In this document: piece after piece, positions 46,548-55,107 of the stretch
Layout of the letters: every line of letters starts with the position of its first letter
How positions within the stretch are numbered: the stretch's first letter is position 1
From: UBA5336 sp039818165
Lineage (GTDB): Bacteria > Pseudomonadota > Alphaproteobacteria > Caulobacterales > Hyphomonadaceae
Assembly (NCBI GenBank): GCA_039818165.1
Contig: JBCBUL010000011.1
Span: 11,495 to 75,494 of the forward strand
Length of the DNA: 64,000 nucleotides
Direction of reading: 5' to 3'
Translations under genes and position numbers: made by a program
The notes under the pieces: model-generated
What the model saw: the letters and a program-made list of their open reading frames with translations, nothing else
Databases searched by the model: none
What the model was told of the DNA's origin: nothing

Positions 46548-47960
46548 ATGAATTACGCGGCCATCGTTCGCATACTCTCTGTGCTAGGGCTTTTTATGGC
46601 GATGGCACTGCTTATCGCTGCCAGCGTAGCAATATCCTTTGAAGAATGGGTCCAACTCGGCGCCATCTCTGTTACGCTATTTGTGGTGCTATTCCTATCT
46701 GTCAGCATCCTTTTGCTGACGCCGAAACCCTCACGTCCCGCCACCCCGCGCGATGGATTGGCCGTGCTGCTTTTGTGGTGGGGCTTCGCAGCGATGCTTG
46801 GCGCCGGACCGTTTATCTTTGACGCATATCAAGGCTGGGTCACGGCAGTCCTGCACGAAAGCGTTTCGTCCTTGACGACAACGGGGCATGTCGCCCTGAC
46901 GCCGGTGACAATGGAGGGAGACTGGCCCGTTTCCCTGCTTGTTTGGCGGGGTCTGCTCCATGTCCTTGGGGCCATTACTTCACTTGTGGGCGTCGCCAGT
47001 ATCTTTGCCGCGCTCAACCTCGGTGGGCCGGGTATCCACAAGACCGTGCTCTTCACAATACCCGATGGGAGCTTCTTTGACGCTATACCCCGGGTTCTCA
47101 TCGCCGCATGCACAGTGATTGGCATCATGATTGTCGTCCTGATGATCGCCCTCATGTGGGGCGGCGTTCCCTGGCCCCTGGCGCTTTCGGACGCTGTCAG
47201 CATCACCACGACTGGACTGGTGCACCCTGATCGAGCCGATATCGCCCCTGCTAACGGACTGCACAGCCTGATCATTTTCTTCGGACTGTTATTCTCAACC
47301 GTCGGGCTGGCCGTTGCGCTGGAGGCATTGGCCGAACAGTGGCGCGATGTGATCCGGGATCCGGAGCTCATTTCGCTCATCGGTGTATTGCTCTTTCTTT
47401 GTGCTTTGCTTCCCTTGGTGGGATTTAGCCTGCCGCAGTCGTTAGGTTGGGGCATTTCCCATGTTTCGACGTCCGGAATTCCGGTCACCGATCCGGCTGA
47501 AATGACGAATGTCCCTCTGCTGCTCAGCGTCATCCCGGTACTCATTGGCGGCTCGGCCCTGGCCACGGTCGGCGGACTGAAACTGGCTCGGCTTTACTTG
47601 CTCATCGCGCGGGCAGGGGAGGAGTTCGCGCGATTAGGCTTTCGCGACTCGGTGGTTGTGATGCGGTATCGCGGACGGCTTCTTCCAGACGCCGCAGTCG
47701 TTGGAGTTTGGGTGTACCTGGTGGCTTATGTGGTGGTTGTAGCCACGATGATCGTCGTAAACACCCTTTGTGACATGGCCTTTCCAGAAGCGGTTTCCAG
47801 CGCCGTTGGCTTGATCTCAAATACCGGAAGCCTCGTTGATCTGTCTGGATCGAACCGCCCCACCGTGTCCGACCTTTTTTCGATTGTTGCGATGCTTTTA
47901 GGCAGACTAGAGATAATTGCACTCATTCCCGCATTGAGCTGGGGATTTTGGCGCGCTTGA
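46548..47960 (+). CDS. trkH: Trk potassium uptake channel TrkH
   Basis: 470 residues, about ten membrane segments. Selectivity-filter-like loops are visible as HESVSSLTTTGHVAL, DAVSITTTGLVHPD, ISHVSTSGIPVTD and AVGLISNTGSLVDL, each with the filter glycine. The channel-forming subunit of Trk, regulated by TrkA. The TrkA/TrkH pair sits within the ntr/hfq block. Confidence 0.92.
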   Translation: MNYAAIVRILSVLGLFMAMALLIAASVAISFEEWVQLGAISVTLFVVLFLSVSILLLTPKPSRPATPRDGLAVLLLWWGFAAMLGAGPFIFDAYQGWVTAVLHESVSSLTTTGHVALTPVTMEGDWPVSLLVWRGLLHVLGAITSLVGVASIFAALNLGGPGIHKTVLFTIPDGSFFDAIPRVLIAACTVIGIMIVVLMIALMWGGVPWPLALSDAVSITTTGLVHPDRADIAPANGLHSLIIFFGLLFSTVGLAVALEALAEQWRDVIRDPELISLIGVLLFLCALLPLVGFSLPQSLGWGISHVSTSGIPVTDPAEMTNVPLLLSVIPVLIGGSALATVGGLKLARLYLLIARAGEEFARLGFRDSVVVMRYRGRLLPDAAVVGVWVYLVAYVVVVATMIVVNTLCDMAFPEAVSSAVGLISNTGSLVDLSGSNRPTVSDLFSIVAMLLGRLEIIALIPALSWGFWRA

Positions 47961-48005
47961 CCCAACGTTGCCGTCCATGGACTTGCGCTTGACACTCAAT
48001 GCCTT

Positions 48006-48018
48006 TAGCGGACCGCTA
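48006..48018 (+). promoter_or_regulatory. 13-bp perfect dyad upstream of hfq (operator-like candidate)
   Basis: TAGCGGACCGCTA is a perfect inverted repeat with 6-bp arms around one central base, in the 79-bp gap between trkH and hfq, 21 bp before the hfq ATG. A 1-nt loop cannot form a hairpin, so a protein-binding site is the more natural reading. A similar dyad is expected by chance once per about 4 kb, so confidence is low. Confidence 0.28.
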
Positions 48019-48039
48019 TAGCTAAAAAAGTGCAGGACC

Positions 48040-48291
48040 ATGTCTTCAGAAAAAAAACAAAACCTACAGGACACATTCCTGAACGCCGTTCGGAAGTCCC
48101 GGACACCGCTAACGGTCTTTCTGGTAAACGGAGTGAAGCTCCAGGGCGTTGTGACGTGGTTTGATAATTTCTGCGTGCTTTTGCGCGGAGAAGGTCGGCC
48201 ACCCCAGCTTGTCTACAAGCACGCGATCTCAACCATCGCACCCAATGCCCATGTGCAGCTTTTTGACGATGAGGATTCAGAAGAAGTTTGA
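48040..48291 (+). CDS. hfq: RNA chaperone Hfq
   Basis: 83 residues. Sm1 motif TPLTVFLVNGVKLQGVVTWF and Sm2 motif YKHAISTIAP with the conserved Lys-His are intact; the C-terminal tail is short and acidic, as in alphaproteobacteria. Hexameric partner of small RNAs. Overlaps hflX as TTGA. Confidence 0.97.
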   Translation: MSSEKKQNLQDTFLNAVRKSRTPLTVFLVNGVKLQGVVTWFDNFCVLLRGEGRPPQLVYKHAISTIAPNAHVQLFDDEDSEEV

Positions 48292-49610
48292 GTTCAACAA
48301 CAGTTGACCAATCCGCTCCGCAAGTCCGCGCAGGAGCCATTATCCCATGGACCAATCCGCAGGATAGACCTGCCGACTTCAGACTTGGCGAAACGGCAGG
48401 GCTGGTGGACGCGCTTGGCTGCGAGCTTGCCTTTCTCGACAGCGCCCAACTACGCCAGCCCAGTCCATCACACCTTCTGTCCGGAGGTCTGCTGGACAAC
48501 CTTTCGCAAAAACTGACGGAGGCAGAGTGTTCGATCTGTGTGATCGACAGCGCGCTTACGCCAGTGCAGCAGCGCAATCTGGAACGCGCTCTGAATGTGA
48601 AGGTGATTGATCGAACCGGTCTCATTCTGGAGATTTTCGGTCTTCGGGCCCGCACGCGGGAAGGCCAGCTCCAGGTGGAGCTGGCGCGGATCACCTATGA
48701 GCGTTCTCGCCTGGTGCGCACCTGGACCCACCTTGAACGCCAACGTGGGGGCAGGGGCTTCCTGTCAGGGCCAGGAGAAACACAGCTTGAAGCCGACAGG
48801 CGTATGCTGGACCGGACGATGAAGAATTTGCGCCGCGACCTGGACGATGTTCGCAGGACCCGAGGCCTACAGAGAGCAGGGCGCGAGAAGGCAGGCGTCC
48901 CAGTCGTATCGCTCGTTGGATACACCAACGCTGGAAAGTCCACACTGTTCAACCGGTTGGCGGGATCGGATGTTCTGGCCAAAGACATGCCGTTCGCGAC
49001 GCTCGATCCAACAATCCGACGCATAAACCTCCCTGTGGTCGGTGATGTGGCCTTGGTTGATACCGTGGGGTTTATCACGGACCTGCCAACCCACTTGATC
49101 GATGCGTTCCAGGCCACTCTGGAGGAGGCCGTCGAGTCAGACCTTCTGGTCCATGTTCGCGACCGAGCTGCCGAGTCCGATGAATCGCAAAAACAAGACG
49201 TCCTCGCCGTCTTGGCGCGCCTGGAAGCGGAGTCCGGCACACCGCTGCCCCCCATCATTGAAGTCTGGAACAAGGCGGACTCACTCGATCCCGACCGCCA
49301 CGAAGCGCTTAGCCTCGCGGCGCGCACGAGCGAAGCACCACCCGCAGTTCTGGTGTCTGCATTGAATGGTGAAGGATTGGACCGCCTTCAGGACGTGATG
49401 GAAGCCATGCTTCTGAAGGGGGCCCACACATTCGAATTCAGCCTCGCCCCAGAAGATGGACGTGCCCGGGCCTGGCTGCATGAGTATGGAGATGTTCTGG
49501 ACGAAGACGTTTCAGATGCCGGCGGCAGCACGCTGCGAGTTCGCCTCACAAAAGTGGGCGCCGGCAAATTCGAATCGGCCTTTCCAGACGTATCCCAGAC
49601 GGGCTCCTAG
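48288..49610 (+). CDS. hflX: GTPase HflX
   Basis: 440 residues starting at a TTG that overlaps the hfq stop as TTGA. The N-terminal HflX domain ends in GPGETQLEADRRM; the GTPase domain has GYTNAGKSTLFN (G1), DTVGFITDLP (G3) and VWNKAD (G4). It splits stalled ribosomes in other species. The ending TAG is shared with mazG on the opposite strand. Confidence 0.94.
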   Translation: MSSTTVDQSAPQVRAGAIIPWTNPQDRPADFRLGETAGLVDALGCELAFLDSAQLRQPSPSHLLSGGLLDNLSQKLTEAECSICVIDSALTPVQQRNLERALNVKVIDRTGLILEIFGLRARTREGQLQVELARITYERSRLVRTWTHLERQRGGRGFLSGPGETQLEADRRMLDRTMKNLRRDLDDVRRTRGLQRAGREKAGVPVVSLVGYTNAGKSTLFNRLAGSDVLAKDMPFATLDPTIRRINLPVVGDVALVDTVGFITDLPTHLIDAFQATLEEAVESDLLVHVRDRAAESDESQKQDVLAVLARLEAESGTPLPPIIEVWNKADSLDPDRHEALSLAARTSEAPPAVLVSALNGEGLDRLQDVMEAMLLKGAHTFEFSLAPEDGRARAWLHEYGDVLDEDVSDAGGSTLRVRLTKVGAGKFESAFPDVSQTGS

Positions 49611-50434
49611 GCTTCGCGCGCTTTCACCGCGCTCCAAAGCGCTTCCTGGGCATCCAGGTCGAGGTCCGCAAACCGCTTGCCTTGCTCGAGTGCGAGCTGT
49701 TCCATGGCACGGAATCTGCGCTCAAATTTTGAATTGGCCCGGCGTAGAGCCAATTCCGGATCGGTTTTTAGTCGCCGTGCGAGGTTTGCGCACACAAATA
49801 ACAGATCGCCAATTTCATCCTCTACAGCGTCTTTGTCTTTGCTGGCTATTGCGGCTTTTACCTCGCCGACTTCCTCTTCTAGCTTCTCAAAGATCGGCTC
49901 TGGTGTTGCCCAATCAAAACCGACGCGAGCAGCCCGCTTCTGGAGCTTCTCCGCGCGCATCAGCGCCGGAAGCGCGAGCGCTACATCATCCAGGACGGAT
50001 CCATCCTTTCCGCGCTTTGCACGCTCGGCCGCCTTCATTTCTTCCCACGCTACAGTCTGTCCATCGGCGTCGCGGTTATCAGGCTGCTCGAACACGTGTG
50101 GGTGGCGGCGAACCATCTTGTCAGCGATAGCGTTGGCCACTGCAGTCGCCGAAAACGCACCTTTTTCGCTAGCCATCTGGCTATGAAACGCAACCTGGAA
50201 CAAGAGATCGCCCAACTCGTCGCGCAGATCACCCATATCGCTGCGCTGAATGGCATCGGCGACTTCATAGGCTTCCTCAATCGTATACGGCGCGATCGTT
50301 TCAAAGCTCTGTTCCAGATCCCATGGGCACCCGGTCGACGGGGTACGGAGCGCCGCCATAATCTCCAAGAGCCGGGCAAAAGCCTCTCCAGCGTCTGCAA
50401 ACTCTGACCGAACAGGTGTGACGGGGTCTGACAT
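49607..50434 (-). CDS. mazG: Nucleoside triphosphate pyrophosphohydrolase MazG
   Basis: 275 residues from the ATG at 50434 with GGAGAGAG upstream; an in-frame ATG at 50485 is not supported. Two MazG domains: RTPSTGCPWDLEQSFETI then EEAYEVADAI and LRDELGDLLFQVAFH (metal-binding EExxE and ExxD), and a second copy with EEEVGEVKAAI and VEDEIGDLLFVCANL. It hydrolyses non-canonical NTPs. Converges with hflX. Confidence 0.93.
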   Translation of the reverse strand: MSDPVTPVRSEFADAGEAFARLLEIMAALRTPSTGCPWDLEQSFETIAPYTIEEAYEVADAIQRSDMGDLRDELGDLLFQVAFHSQMASEKGAFSATAVANAIADKMVRRHPHVFEQPDNRDADGQTVAWEEMKAAERAKRGKDGSVLDDVALALPALMRAEKLQKRAARVGFDWATPEPIFEKLEEEVGEVKAAIASKDKDAVEDEIGDLLFVCANLARRLKTDPELALRRANSKFERRFRAMEQLALEQGKRFADLDLDAQEALWSAVKAREA

Positions 50435-50646
50435 CAACTCTCTCCAAGAACCGCGTTCCAGAGCGTTAATGCCCATCGCGGTCACGGTCCACAGGGGGGG
50501 GAGGGGTGCACCGAGCTAGGCTGCAGTCCGAATGAACAAAGTGACGATCCCTAGAGTGGAGAACGATCGAGCTGCAGGGGCCGGCAATGACTGCATGGCG
50601 ACCGCGCACATAAACCCAAAGATCGCATAATCTACATTATGGGAAA
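50435..50646. other. Intergenic region between mazG and the MBL gene
   Basis: 212 bp with no gene I can support. It contains a G-tract of eight G residues (50494-50501) followed by A and GGGG, and an AT-rich inverted repeat CATAAT/ATTATG with a 4-nt loop at 50626-50641, just after the end of the MBL gene on the minus strand. No T-run follows, so it is not a convincing terminator. The mazG promoter on the minus strand probably lies here, but no clear boxes were found. Confidence 0.5.
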
Positions 50647-51465
50647 TTATGTGTCTGGATATCCAAGCTCTACAGTGAAACCGTCATAGGCCGGTTCAAC
50701 GCCGCTGGGCAGCTCATTCGTCAAAGTCTGGTAATCCATATCGACATGCAGGTTCGTTAGAATCGTGCGCCGGGCGCCAATTTCGCGGCTCCATTCAAGC
50801 GACTGCTCCAAATGGGCATGGCTGGCATGGGGCGCGTATCGAAGCGCATCAACAATGAACACGTCGACGCCGTGCAGCGCCTGTAGGCTGTCCTCCGGCA
50901 AGGCATTCACATCATTGCAATAGGCCAAGTTTCCGATGCGAAACCCCAGCGACACGATCGCGCCATGGATTTGGCGAAGGGGCAAAACATCAACAGCGCC
51001 CGATGGTCCTTCAATGGAAAAGGCCTCTCCTGGTGAAATGAGCGGTTTGAGGTCGAGAATTGGAGGATACCCCCCTTCTCCCTTGAAAACATAACGGAAC
51101 TTGGGCTCAAGTGATCCGTGGGTCTCGGCATCCATATACGCTGGAATGCGTTGGCGCATCCGATAAGCCAGCGGGCGGATGTCATCGATACCGTGGGTTT
51201 GGTCAGCATGGTCGTGGGAAAACACAATCGCGTCGATAGCATCTGTTTGTGCTGCAAGCAGCTGCTGGCGCAAATCGGGCGATGTGTCGATCAGGATGCG
51301 CGTTGGTCGGTCAGAGGTCGTGTCCGACACTTCGACAAGGACGGAACATCGCAACCGATAATTTCGCGGCTCGTTCGGATCGCATGCCCCCCAATCGCCA
51401 CCAACGCGCGGCACACCTCCCGAGGATCCGGTTCCCAGAAAAGTAAGTGTCAGGTTCCGGCTCAA
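50647..51465 (-). CDS. MBL-fold metallohydrolase (PhnP/RNase Z-like)
   Basis: 272 residues from a TTG that overlaps the tatD stop as TTGA. LTFLGTGSSGGVPRVGG is the N-terminal strand and metal-ligand region, FSHDHADQTHGIDD the HxHxDH metal motif, and LNLAYCNDVNALPE-like and ILTNLHVDMDY supply later ligands. The gene directly downstream of tatD in this class is usually annotated as a phosphoribosyl 1,2-cyclic phosphodiesterase-like hydrolase. Substrate unknown. Confidence 0.86.
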   Translation of the reverse strand: MSRNLTLTFLGTGSSGGVPRVGGDWGACDPNEPRNYRLRCSVLVEVSDTTSDRPTRILIDTSPDLRQQLLAAQTDAIDAIVFSHDHADQTHGIDDIRPLAYRMRQRIPAYMDAETHGSLEPKFRYVFKGEGGYPPILDLKPLISPGEAFSIEGPSGAVDVLPLRQIHGAIVSLGFRIGNLAYCNDVNALPEDSLQALHGVDVFIVDALRYAPHASHAHLEQSLEWSREIGARRTILTNLHVDMDYQTLTNELPSGVEPAYDGFTVELGYPDT

Positions 51466-52247
51466 ACGGGCGTTCCCTTCGCCACTTTCTGAAACAATCT
51501 CAGAGCATTTGCTTCCGTAATCCGCGCAATCTGGCCCGCATCCACATCAAACACCCGCCCCAGTGCCGCCCCCACATCTGAAAGATAGGCGGGCTCATTG
51601 CGCCGCCCGCGATGGGGCACTGGCGCAAGATAAGGACAATCGGTTTCGAGGATTATCCGCTCCAGCGGCAATTGGGAGATCACGTCGCGCACATCATGGG
51701 CGTTTTTGAATGACAGGATACCAGAAACAGAAACGTATCCCCCAAGCGAAAGCCCCAACTCCGCCAAATCGTGGCCGCCAGTATAGCAGTGCAGCAAAGG
51801 GGTGAAGGCCCGTTGGCTATGGCGCTCAGCAAGGACTTGCATCACTACTGTGTCCGCCTCCCGGGTATGGAGAATAAGCGGCAGACCGGTCTCCTGCGCC
51901 GCCGTGATGTGTTCGTGCAGGCTGCGGACCTGGTCGGCCTCAGGACTGTATCCGTAATGATAATCGAGCCCGGTCTCGCCAATAGCGACCACATTGAGGT
52001 CGTTTGAGGCCTCAATCAGGGTTTCAGCGCGCAGGTCTGTAAAGTCCTTGGCATGGTGGGGATGCACGCCGACAGAGCACCAAATGTCCGGATGGGTGTC
52101 CGCAATCGCATGGACGTCGGGAAAATTATCGAACCGGTCACAGATCGCGAGGAAGCGACGAACACCGCTGGCACGGGCGCGAGCGAGCACGTCGTCGAGA
52201 TCCTTGGCAAACGCGTCGCCATGAAGGTTCACATGGGTGTCAAACAT
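51462..52247 (-). CDS. tatD: TatD-family DNase
   Basis: 261-residue TIM-barrel metal hydrolase. GVHPHHAKDF, VVAIGETGLDYHYG, LILHTREADT, LLHCYTGG and ILETDCPYLAPVPHRGRRNEP are the family landmarks. The first motif reads FDTHVNLHGD, so the second His of the usual HxH pair is Asn (E. coli TatD itself also has VNL here). Lies 9 bp after holB on the minus strand; metG, often between them, is missing. Confidence 0.92.
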   Translation of the reverse strand: MFDTHVNLHGDAFAKDLDDVLARARASGVRRFLAICDRFDNFPDVHAIADTHPDIWCSVGVHPHHAKDFTDLRAETLIEASNDLNVVAIGETGLDYHYGYSPEADQVRSLHEHITAAQETGLPLILHTREADTVVMQVLAERHSQRAFTPLLHCYTGGHDLAELGLSLGGYVSVSGILSFKNAHDVRDVISQLPLERIILETDCPYLAPVPHRGRRNEPAYLSDVGAALGRVFDVDAGQIARITEANALRLFQKVAKGTPV

Positions 52248-52256
52248 GTCGGATGT

Positions 52257-53207
52257 CTACGCTGCGCTGTAGTGTTCTTGAAGCCCTGAAACGAGTTTCG
52301 CTGTGGTCTGTCCACGGTCCATGGCATCTCTGCTGGCATGGTCGAGCGTGCGTGTAACCCAAAGCCATGCATTGGCCAGTCCCGGTGTCTCTATGGCGCG
52401 TCTGCTCAGCCCTTCGAGGAGGCCAGACGCGAAAGCCCCGAAACTCTCATCGCTCTTCGCTGCCGAAGCGAAGACTGACGGCACGTCACGCATGGCGCCG
52501 CGATCAAGGTGGCCCAGCAAAGTCTCGGCCGCCGATAGTCCCGCCATTGCGTCTGGCTCAGACAGGGCCATGGCGCGCCCAGGCCTCCCACCCGCAAAGG
52601 CTTTTGCCCGCGCCTGCACCGAGATGGGAGCGCGTTCAGTCGCCTGTTCGAAGGCTGTCTCATCGAGTGGTGAAAATCGCAATCGACGGCAACGGGAGCG
52701 AATGGTCGGGAGAATAGGCCTTTGCCCATGATAGATAAGAATCAGAACACAATGCGAGGGCGGCTCTTCCAGGGACTTCAGGAGAGCATTGGCGCCGCTA
52801 GCGTTCAATTCATCTACCGCATCCACAACACACACACGCTTGCCGCCCAGGGCAGGCTTCAGCGTGAAGAAGTTTACCAGATCCTCGCGAACCTGATCGA
52901 CAGGAATGTAAAGGGGAAGCTTGCCCTTCTCATTCGGTTCGCGCGACAACCAGCGAAAATCAGGGTGCGCTCCAGCTTCCATTTTCTCAACAACGGGATC
53001 ATTGGAAGCCACTTCCAAAGTGCTTTCTGACAAGCGGTCAGCGCCCAACAAAACGGCTGCAAACCTGCGTGCGAGCCTTGACTTTCCAATCCCCGATGGC
53101 CCGTCAAATAGCCAGGCATGGTGCATTCGGCCCGACTGCATCGCGTCGCTGACCGCGCGCTCAGCGGTCTGATGTCCGAAGACTGGCCAGGCAGGCGTCG
53201 GCGTCAT
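52257..53207 (-). CDS. holB: DNA polymerase III subunit delta'
   Basis: 316 residues. Clamp-loader AAA+ domain starting PAWPVFGHQTAERAVSDAM with Walker A GPSGIGKSRLARRFA. The zinc-binding Cys set and SRC motif of other clamp-loader subunits is only partly visible: the segment TIRSRCRRLRFSPL retains SRC. Its start overlaps the tmk stop as ATGA, so the two are coupled. Confidence 0.92.
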   Translation of the reverse strand: MTPTPAWPVFGHQTAERAVSDAMQSGRMHHAWLFDGPSGIGKSRLARRFAAVLLGADRLSESTLEVASNDPVVEKMEAGAHPDFRWLSREPNEKGKLPLYIPVDQVREDLVNFFTLKPALGGKRVCVVDAVDELNASGANALLKSLEEPPSHCVLILIYHGQRPILPTIRSRCRRLRFSPLDETAFEQATERAPISVQARAKAFAGGRPGRAMALSEPDAMAGLSAAETLLGHLDRGAMRDVPSVFASAAKSDESFGAFASGLLEGLSRRAIETPGLANAWLWVTRTLDHASRDAMDRGQTTAKLVSGLQEHYSAA

Positions 53208-53845
53208 GGCGCAACCTTTGCCAAGCGTCGCGCTTCTATGAGCGATAAAGCTTGCGCAGCGATCTCACCGGGCGGCTGCAATGCGTCCAAGACCGCTATT
53301 CGACCGCCAGACCCATTAGCAATACCCAGAAACGCATCGCGTATGGCCTGATGAAACGCCATTTGTTTGCCCTCAAACACATCAACCGGACCACCGCGCG
53401 CCCTGCGACGGTCCAATAGGGCAGCGGGGTCCGCATCCAACAGGAGAGTCAGGTCCGGCCAGGTCTCGCCAACGACAGCCTCCTCAAGTGATAGCAGTGT
53501 TGAATGACTGACCCCGCCCTGGACCGATTGATAAGCCCGCGTTGAATCCGAAAAACGGTCGCACAACACGATATGGCCGTTGCTTAAAGCTGGACGGATA
53601 AGCGTATCGAGGTGATCGGCTCGAGCGGCATTCATCAACAACGCCATCGCCAGAGCTGAAAGCGGTCCTTCTTCGCGAGGCGCCAGTGCAATCTCACGCA
53701 CCTTTTCCGCCACAGGTGTTCCGCCTGGCTCGCGTGTCACAGTATGCGCTAAATCGCGGGCTGCGAACGCATCGGCCAGCGCCCGGCAAAGCGTCGACTT
53801 GCCCGTTCCCTCTCCGCCTTCAAGAGTTACAAAAAGGCCGGTCAG
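53204..53845 (-). CDS. tmk: Thymidylate kinase, CTG start
   Basis: 213 residues when translation starts at CTG (53845). The N-terminus then reads LFVTLEGGEGTGKSTL with the P-loop (residues 10-18) that a kinase needs; the first in-frame GTG lies 35 codons later and would remove it. No ATG, GTG or TTG occurs between the in-frame upstream stop and the P-loop. GGTGGAG stands about 7 bp before the CTG, and the CTG overlaps the carboxypeptidase stop as CTGA. TREPGGTP, DRFSDSTRAYQ and the LID RRRARGGPVDVFE complete the enzyme, which phosphorylates dTMP. Confidence 0.88.
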   Translation of the reverse strand: MTGLFVTLEGGEGTGKSTLCRALADAFAARDLAHTVTREPGGTPVAEKVREIALAPREEGPLSALAMALLMNAARADHLDTLIRPALSNGHIVLCDRFSDSTRAYQSVQGGVSHSTLLSLEEAVVGETWPDLTLLLDADPAALLDRRRARGGPVDVFEGKQMAFHQAIRDAFLGIANGSGGRIAVLDALQPPGEIAAQALSLIEARRLAKVAP

Positions 53846-54996
53846 GAGCTTTCTCCACCGGTGATCACCCGGTTAAGACCGTCCAGTACACGGCCCACGA
53901 AGTCTGTCTTCGCAACATCCTCAGTGGCGACAAGGTCGGTCGCGATCGGGTCGCGATTAGGCAATGTAATCACCAATTGACCAATCGGATCGCCCGCTAC
54001 CACGGGCGCCTCAAGCGGCCCCTGATAAACCAACTCGACCTTTCCGAGGGCGAAATCACGTTTTGCACCGCCGATCAGGATCGGCTCGGCTAAATCCACG
54101 CCGACCGTGCTCGCTGTGCCCATCCATACTGGCAAGGGCGGAAGTTCGAGGTCAGCTGGTTTCAGATATCGGGTTTCGAAAGCGGTGAAGGCAAGGCGCA
54201 TCAAACGCTCCGCCTCCCGGGCCCGGTCGCCCTCGGTTTCCATACCGTTCAGCACGACAATCCGACGCTCGCCCGCGCGCACAGCCGACGCGGTGAGACC
54301 ATAGCCTGAGACGCTGAGATGTCCTGTCTTCAGGCCATCTACTCCGTCCATTCGACCAAGAAGCGGATTTCGGTTGGCTTGACGGATACCTCTCCATTCA
54401 TACGCGTCTTCGGCATAAAACGCATAGAATTCTGGGAACTCTTCGATGGATAGCTGGGCGAGCACCGCGAGATCGATTGCTGAAATCCTGTGGCCGTCTT
54501 CGTCCAGGCCCGTGGCATTCCTGAAGGACGCGGTCGATAGTCCCATACGCTGCGCTAGCGCTGTCATCTCGCGCGCAAAGGCCTCTTCGGTACCCGAGAT
54601 GCCCTCAGCCAACACAATGCAGGCGTCATTTCCAGAAAGAATAATGACGCCGCGAAGCAGTTCCTCAACCGTTGGCTGGTCACCAATCGCAAGCCCCATG
54701 GTTGAGCCGCCGGATGACCAACCACCCTTTCGCCAGGCATTCTCAGACACCGTGAACTGGTCGGTGAGGGCGATTTCTCCGGTTCGAACCCTTTCAAACA
54801 CAACAAAGGCAGTCATCATCTTTGTCATGGACGCAGGGATCATCGGCTCGGCGCCATTCTTTTCCCAAAGGATTTCACCCGATGCGTGATCCATGATCAC
54901 GGCATGGCTGGCTTCACTCTCAAACCCCTGGCCGTGGGCGCGCGCCCCCAAGGCGAGAGAAAGGAAAACAATCAGGCCAAGGAAGAGGCGAAACAT
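53842..54996 (-). CDS. dacF: D-alanyl-D-alanine carboxypeptidase (PBP5/6 family)
   Basis: 384 residues. Signal peptide MFRLFLGLIVFLSLALGARA; catalytic Ser56 in SMTK, then SGN (ILSGNDACIVLAEG) and KTG (GLKTGHL). The C-terminal beta-domain (about 285-384) is present, while a strong terminal amphipathic membrane anchor is not obvious. It trims the terminal D-Ala of peptidoglycan stem peptides. Stop overlaps the tmk start as CTGA. Confidence 0.92.
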   Translation of the reverse strand: MFRLFLGLIVFLSLALGARAHGQGFESEASHAVIMDHASGEILWEKNGAEPMIPASMTKMMTAFVVFERVRTGEIALTDQFTVSENAWRKGGWSSGGSTMGLAIGDQPTVEELLRGVIILSGNDACIVLAEGISGTEEAFAREMTALAQRMGLSTASFRNATGLDEDGHRISAIDLAVLAQLSIEEFPEFYAFYAEDAYEWRGIRQANRNPLLGRMDGVDGLKTGHLSVSGYGLTASAVRAGERRIVVLNGMETEGDRAREAERLMRLAFTAFETRYLKPADLELPPLPVWMGTASTVGVDLAEPILIGGAKRDFALGKVELVYQGPLEAPVVAGDPIGQLVITLPNRDPIATDLVATEDVAKTDFVGRVLDGLNRVITGGESS

Positions 54997-55021
54997 GAAC
55001 GGCGCTCCGGAGCATCAATCC

Positions 55022-55057
55022 AAACAAAAACAGGGGAAGGGACGAACCCTCCCCCTG
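55022..55057 (-). terminator. Rho-independent terminator after rlpA
   Basis: On the minus strand an 11-bp stem (CAGGGGGAGGG with CCCTTCCCCTG, one mismatch) and a 5-nt loop is followed by TTTTTGTTTG. It lies 51 bp after the rlpA stop and 26 bp before the dac start, so it separates the two genes and the dac transcript must start close behind or read through. Confidence 0.8.
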
Positions 55058-55107
55058 CACCGAAAAAGCGCCGGTTCTATGGCGACGTCAACCGCCGCCT
55101 TTGTGCA

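Noticed and set aside
47989..48022. Promoter for hfq with TTGACA and GCTATAGC boxes
   Set aside because: The spacing between the boxes (about 20 bp or more) is too long for the Caulobacter-type or E. coli-type consensus.
49456..50130. 224-codon plus-strand frame over hflX end and mazG
   Set aside because: It is out of frame with hflX and antisense to mazG; no recognisable protein features.
50494..50506. G-quadruplex regulatory element before mazG
   Set aside because: Only one long and one short G tract lie together; the spacing and number of tracts do not support a stable quadruplex with a defined role.
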